The notes beneath the pieces were generated by a model, which searched no databases, was not told the DNA's origin, and saw only the letters and a program-made list of their open reading frames with translations. Below, piece after piece: positions 62,692 to 64,000 of a stretch of 64,000 nt of DNA. The stretch comes from a virus. The translations under genes were made by a program, and so were the position numbers. The stretch lies in IMG/VR virus record IMGVR_UViG_3300015263_000653, positions 1 to 64,000 of that record. One strand, given 5' to 3'. The number at the start of each line of letters is the position of its first letter. Within the stretch, counting starts at the first letter, position 1.

Positions 62692-64000
62692 TCAAACAGG
62701 TCGCATGTATTCCATGTGTTTGCGGAAGTTGTCGAGTTCGAGGTTTCTCTTTCTCTCCTCGATTCCATCCTTGTCCTGCTGGCCCGTGAACGGGTCGATC
62801 AGATCGAGGAACGCATCGTCGATGGTTTCTTGCCCATCTTCGCTCGACTTGTAGACCTTCACTCTGGGGCTCTTGCTGAAGCCGAGGAAGGCGTCAACCA
62901 CGCTACCGTCGAGGCCACCGAGTTTGGTTCCCCACTCTCGAAGTTTTCGGCCCGAAATACCGCTGCTCATCATGCCGTTGGTGAGATCCATGAGCGTGTT
63001 ACCGTCCATGTTCTCATTCATTCCAAGGCTCTTGATGAGGAAGGCGATCTTCTTCATGTCCTTCTGATCCAAACCAAGATCTTCCAACATCTCAGGTGGG
63101 TTGCCACGCAAGGCCCAAGCGAGCGGCATGTGCTTGTCGCCCATCTCGGAAAGTTCTTTGGGCAGATCGCCGTCGATCATCTTGCCGGGGAACAAGGAAT
63201 CCAGCAGGCCGAAGTCCTTGAACAGCTTCAGGAACTTTCTGGTATCTGTGTCGTCCTTGTCCATGCACTTCTTGAATTCGCCCATCTTGGTCTTGGAGTC
63301 CAGCTTAGACAGAAGTTCTGGGCCAAGTTTGGCAATGGTTTCTCTGTCTTCAACTGGAACCTTCTTCGAATCACCATAGCCGTTCATGAACCGCATATAA
63401 CGCATGAGGCGTTTTGGGTCTTCCTTGAACTTCTTCTTCATGTCGCCGATAGGAACAACCTTGCCCGCTGCCATGTGATGGATTCCACCGTGAAAGTCAG
63501 TCAGTTCTTTGTTGGGGCCGTTGTCATTACTCAGAAGGATATACATCCCGTTCATCGTAAAGTCACGGCTGTTGGAATCATCACCTTGGGTTCCGGGTTC
63601 TCTGTCCCCATCAACGCCACGAGGTGACTTGGTGAAGCATTCGAGTTCGAATTCGTCTTCATTGACCTTGAGTCCGAAGACAAAGGGTCGGCCATTCTTA
63701 TTGGCCTGTTGCACCCAGAACAACTGGTTAGCACCTTCCTTCTTATTCGGATTTGCATGGGCACTCTTAGAAGATGAGCCATCGTTCTTGATGAACGAGA
63801 ATCCGTTCTGCTTCAGAAGGTGATACACTTCGTCTGGGGAAGCATTGGTCGCCAGTTCGATATTTCTGGCTTTGCGGCCTGCGAGATAGTCTCGGACAGC
63901 ACCACCGGCGAGGTACAATTTCTTGCCAGAGATCTTCACTGGCTTGTCTTCACCGCTGGCGTCATCTTTGGACCAACCCCAGTTGCCGCCTGATTTGAAA
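62692..64000 (-). CDS. CCA-adding/poly(A)-polymerase-like nucleotidyltransferase, partial, degenerate active site
   Basis: The frame stays open to the window edge, so the N-terminus lies outside. The head domain has LYLAGGAVRDYLAGRKARNI but then ELATNASPDEV, where active enzymes have the DxD-type pair (as in DIDLAT). The catalytic Asp are replaced by Asn and Glu. SRDFTMNGMYI and EDPKRLMRYMRF match the family's other motifs. A GTG at 63939 is an internal candidate start without a ribosome site. It may have lost polymerase activity and kept RNA binding. Confidence 0.8.
   Translation of the reverse strand, partial: FKSGGNWGWSKDDASGEDKPVKISGKKLYLAGGAVRDYLAGRKARNIELATNASPDEVYHLLKQNGFSFIKNDGSSSKSAHANPNKKEGANQLFWVQQANKNGRPFVFGLKVNEDEFELECFTKSPRGVDGDREPGTQGDDSNSRDFTMNGMYILLSNDNGPNKELTDFHGGIHHMAAGKVVPIGDMKKKFKEDPKRLMRYMRFMNGYGDSKKVPVEDRETIAKLGPELLSKLDSKTKMGEFKKCMDKDDTDTRKFLKLFKDFGLLDSLFPGKMIDGDLPKELSEMGDKHMPLAWALRGNPPEMLEDLGLDQKDMKKIAFLIKSLGMNENMDGNTLMDLTNGMMSSGISGRKLREWGTKLGGLDGSVVDAFLGFSKSPRVKVYKSSEDGQETIDDAFLDLIDPFTGQQDKDGIEERKRNLELDNFRKHMEYMRPV

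Overview
The window looks like part of a large tailed-phage genome, or an integrated or assembled copy of one. The host cannot be fixed from sequence. The HU-like histone with a Pro/Lys/Arg tail and the overall style would suit a planctomycete-type host, but that is inference. Phage-like content on the right includes a virion-type structural protein, a ClpP-type protease, an AAA+ ATPase, RNase H, a CCA-adding-like nucleotidyltransferase, a SAK-type HAD protein, many tiny unknown ORFs, and tightly overlapping genes (ATGA, TAATG junctions).

Region 1 (1-32.57 kb) holds about 80 mostly unrecognised small genes, all on the + strand. Nearly every junction carries the same element. Its core AACACCCGCTTG usually overlaps the stop codon of the upstream gene (TAACACCCGCTTG). 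In the full form it is followed about 6 nt later by GTNA, an unstructured A/C-rich leader (AACACAACAC) and a conserved Shine-Dalgarno GGAGATCG. I count 103 copies by eye, all in one orientation and none right of 32.5 kb. Some copies bracket perfect hairpins or ORF-free blocks that fold into structured RNAs, including one with tRNA-like acceptor and T arms. About a dozen copies lie inside or at the 3' end of ORFs, in all three reading frames. The array ends at an intrinsic terminator at 32545-32569.

Region 2 (32.7-50.6 kb) is mainly one long, tightly packed minus-strand gene train. It encodes two Rieske-type iron-sulfur proteins (one a choline-monooxygenase-like oxygenase), a Tat-signal protein, zinc-ribbon proteins, an HU-like protein, a VOC-fold protein, a rhomboid protease, a cysteine-peptidase-like protein and RNase HI. 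A lipoprotein is inserted on the + strand.

Region 3 (50.7-64 kb) has mixed strands. It carries a nucleotide-sugar dehydratase and a glycosyltransferase-like protein, a DUF2061 membrane protein with an anchored M14 carboxypeptidase, a BCS1-like AAA+ ATPase, ClpP, a histidine phosphatase, an SprT-like metallopeptidase and a SAK-type HAD protein. A roughly 1 kb ORF-free structured RNA follows, with two sigma70-type promoters and an intrinsic terminator. After it come a large structural protein and a CCA-adding-like enzyme that has lost its catalytic aspartates and runs off the window edge.

The two strongest candidates for undescribed biology are the per-gene punctuation element of region 1, with its associated RNA blocks, and the large structured RNA at about 59.4-60.5 kb.
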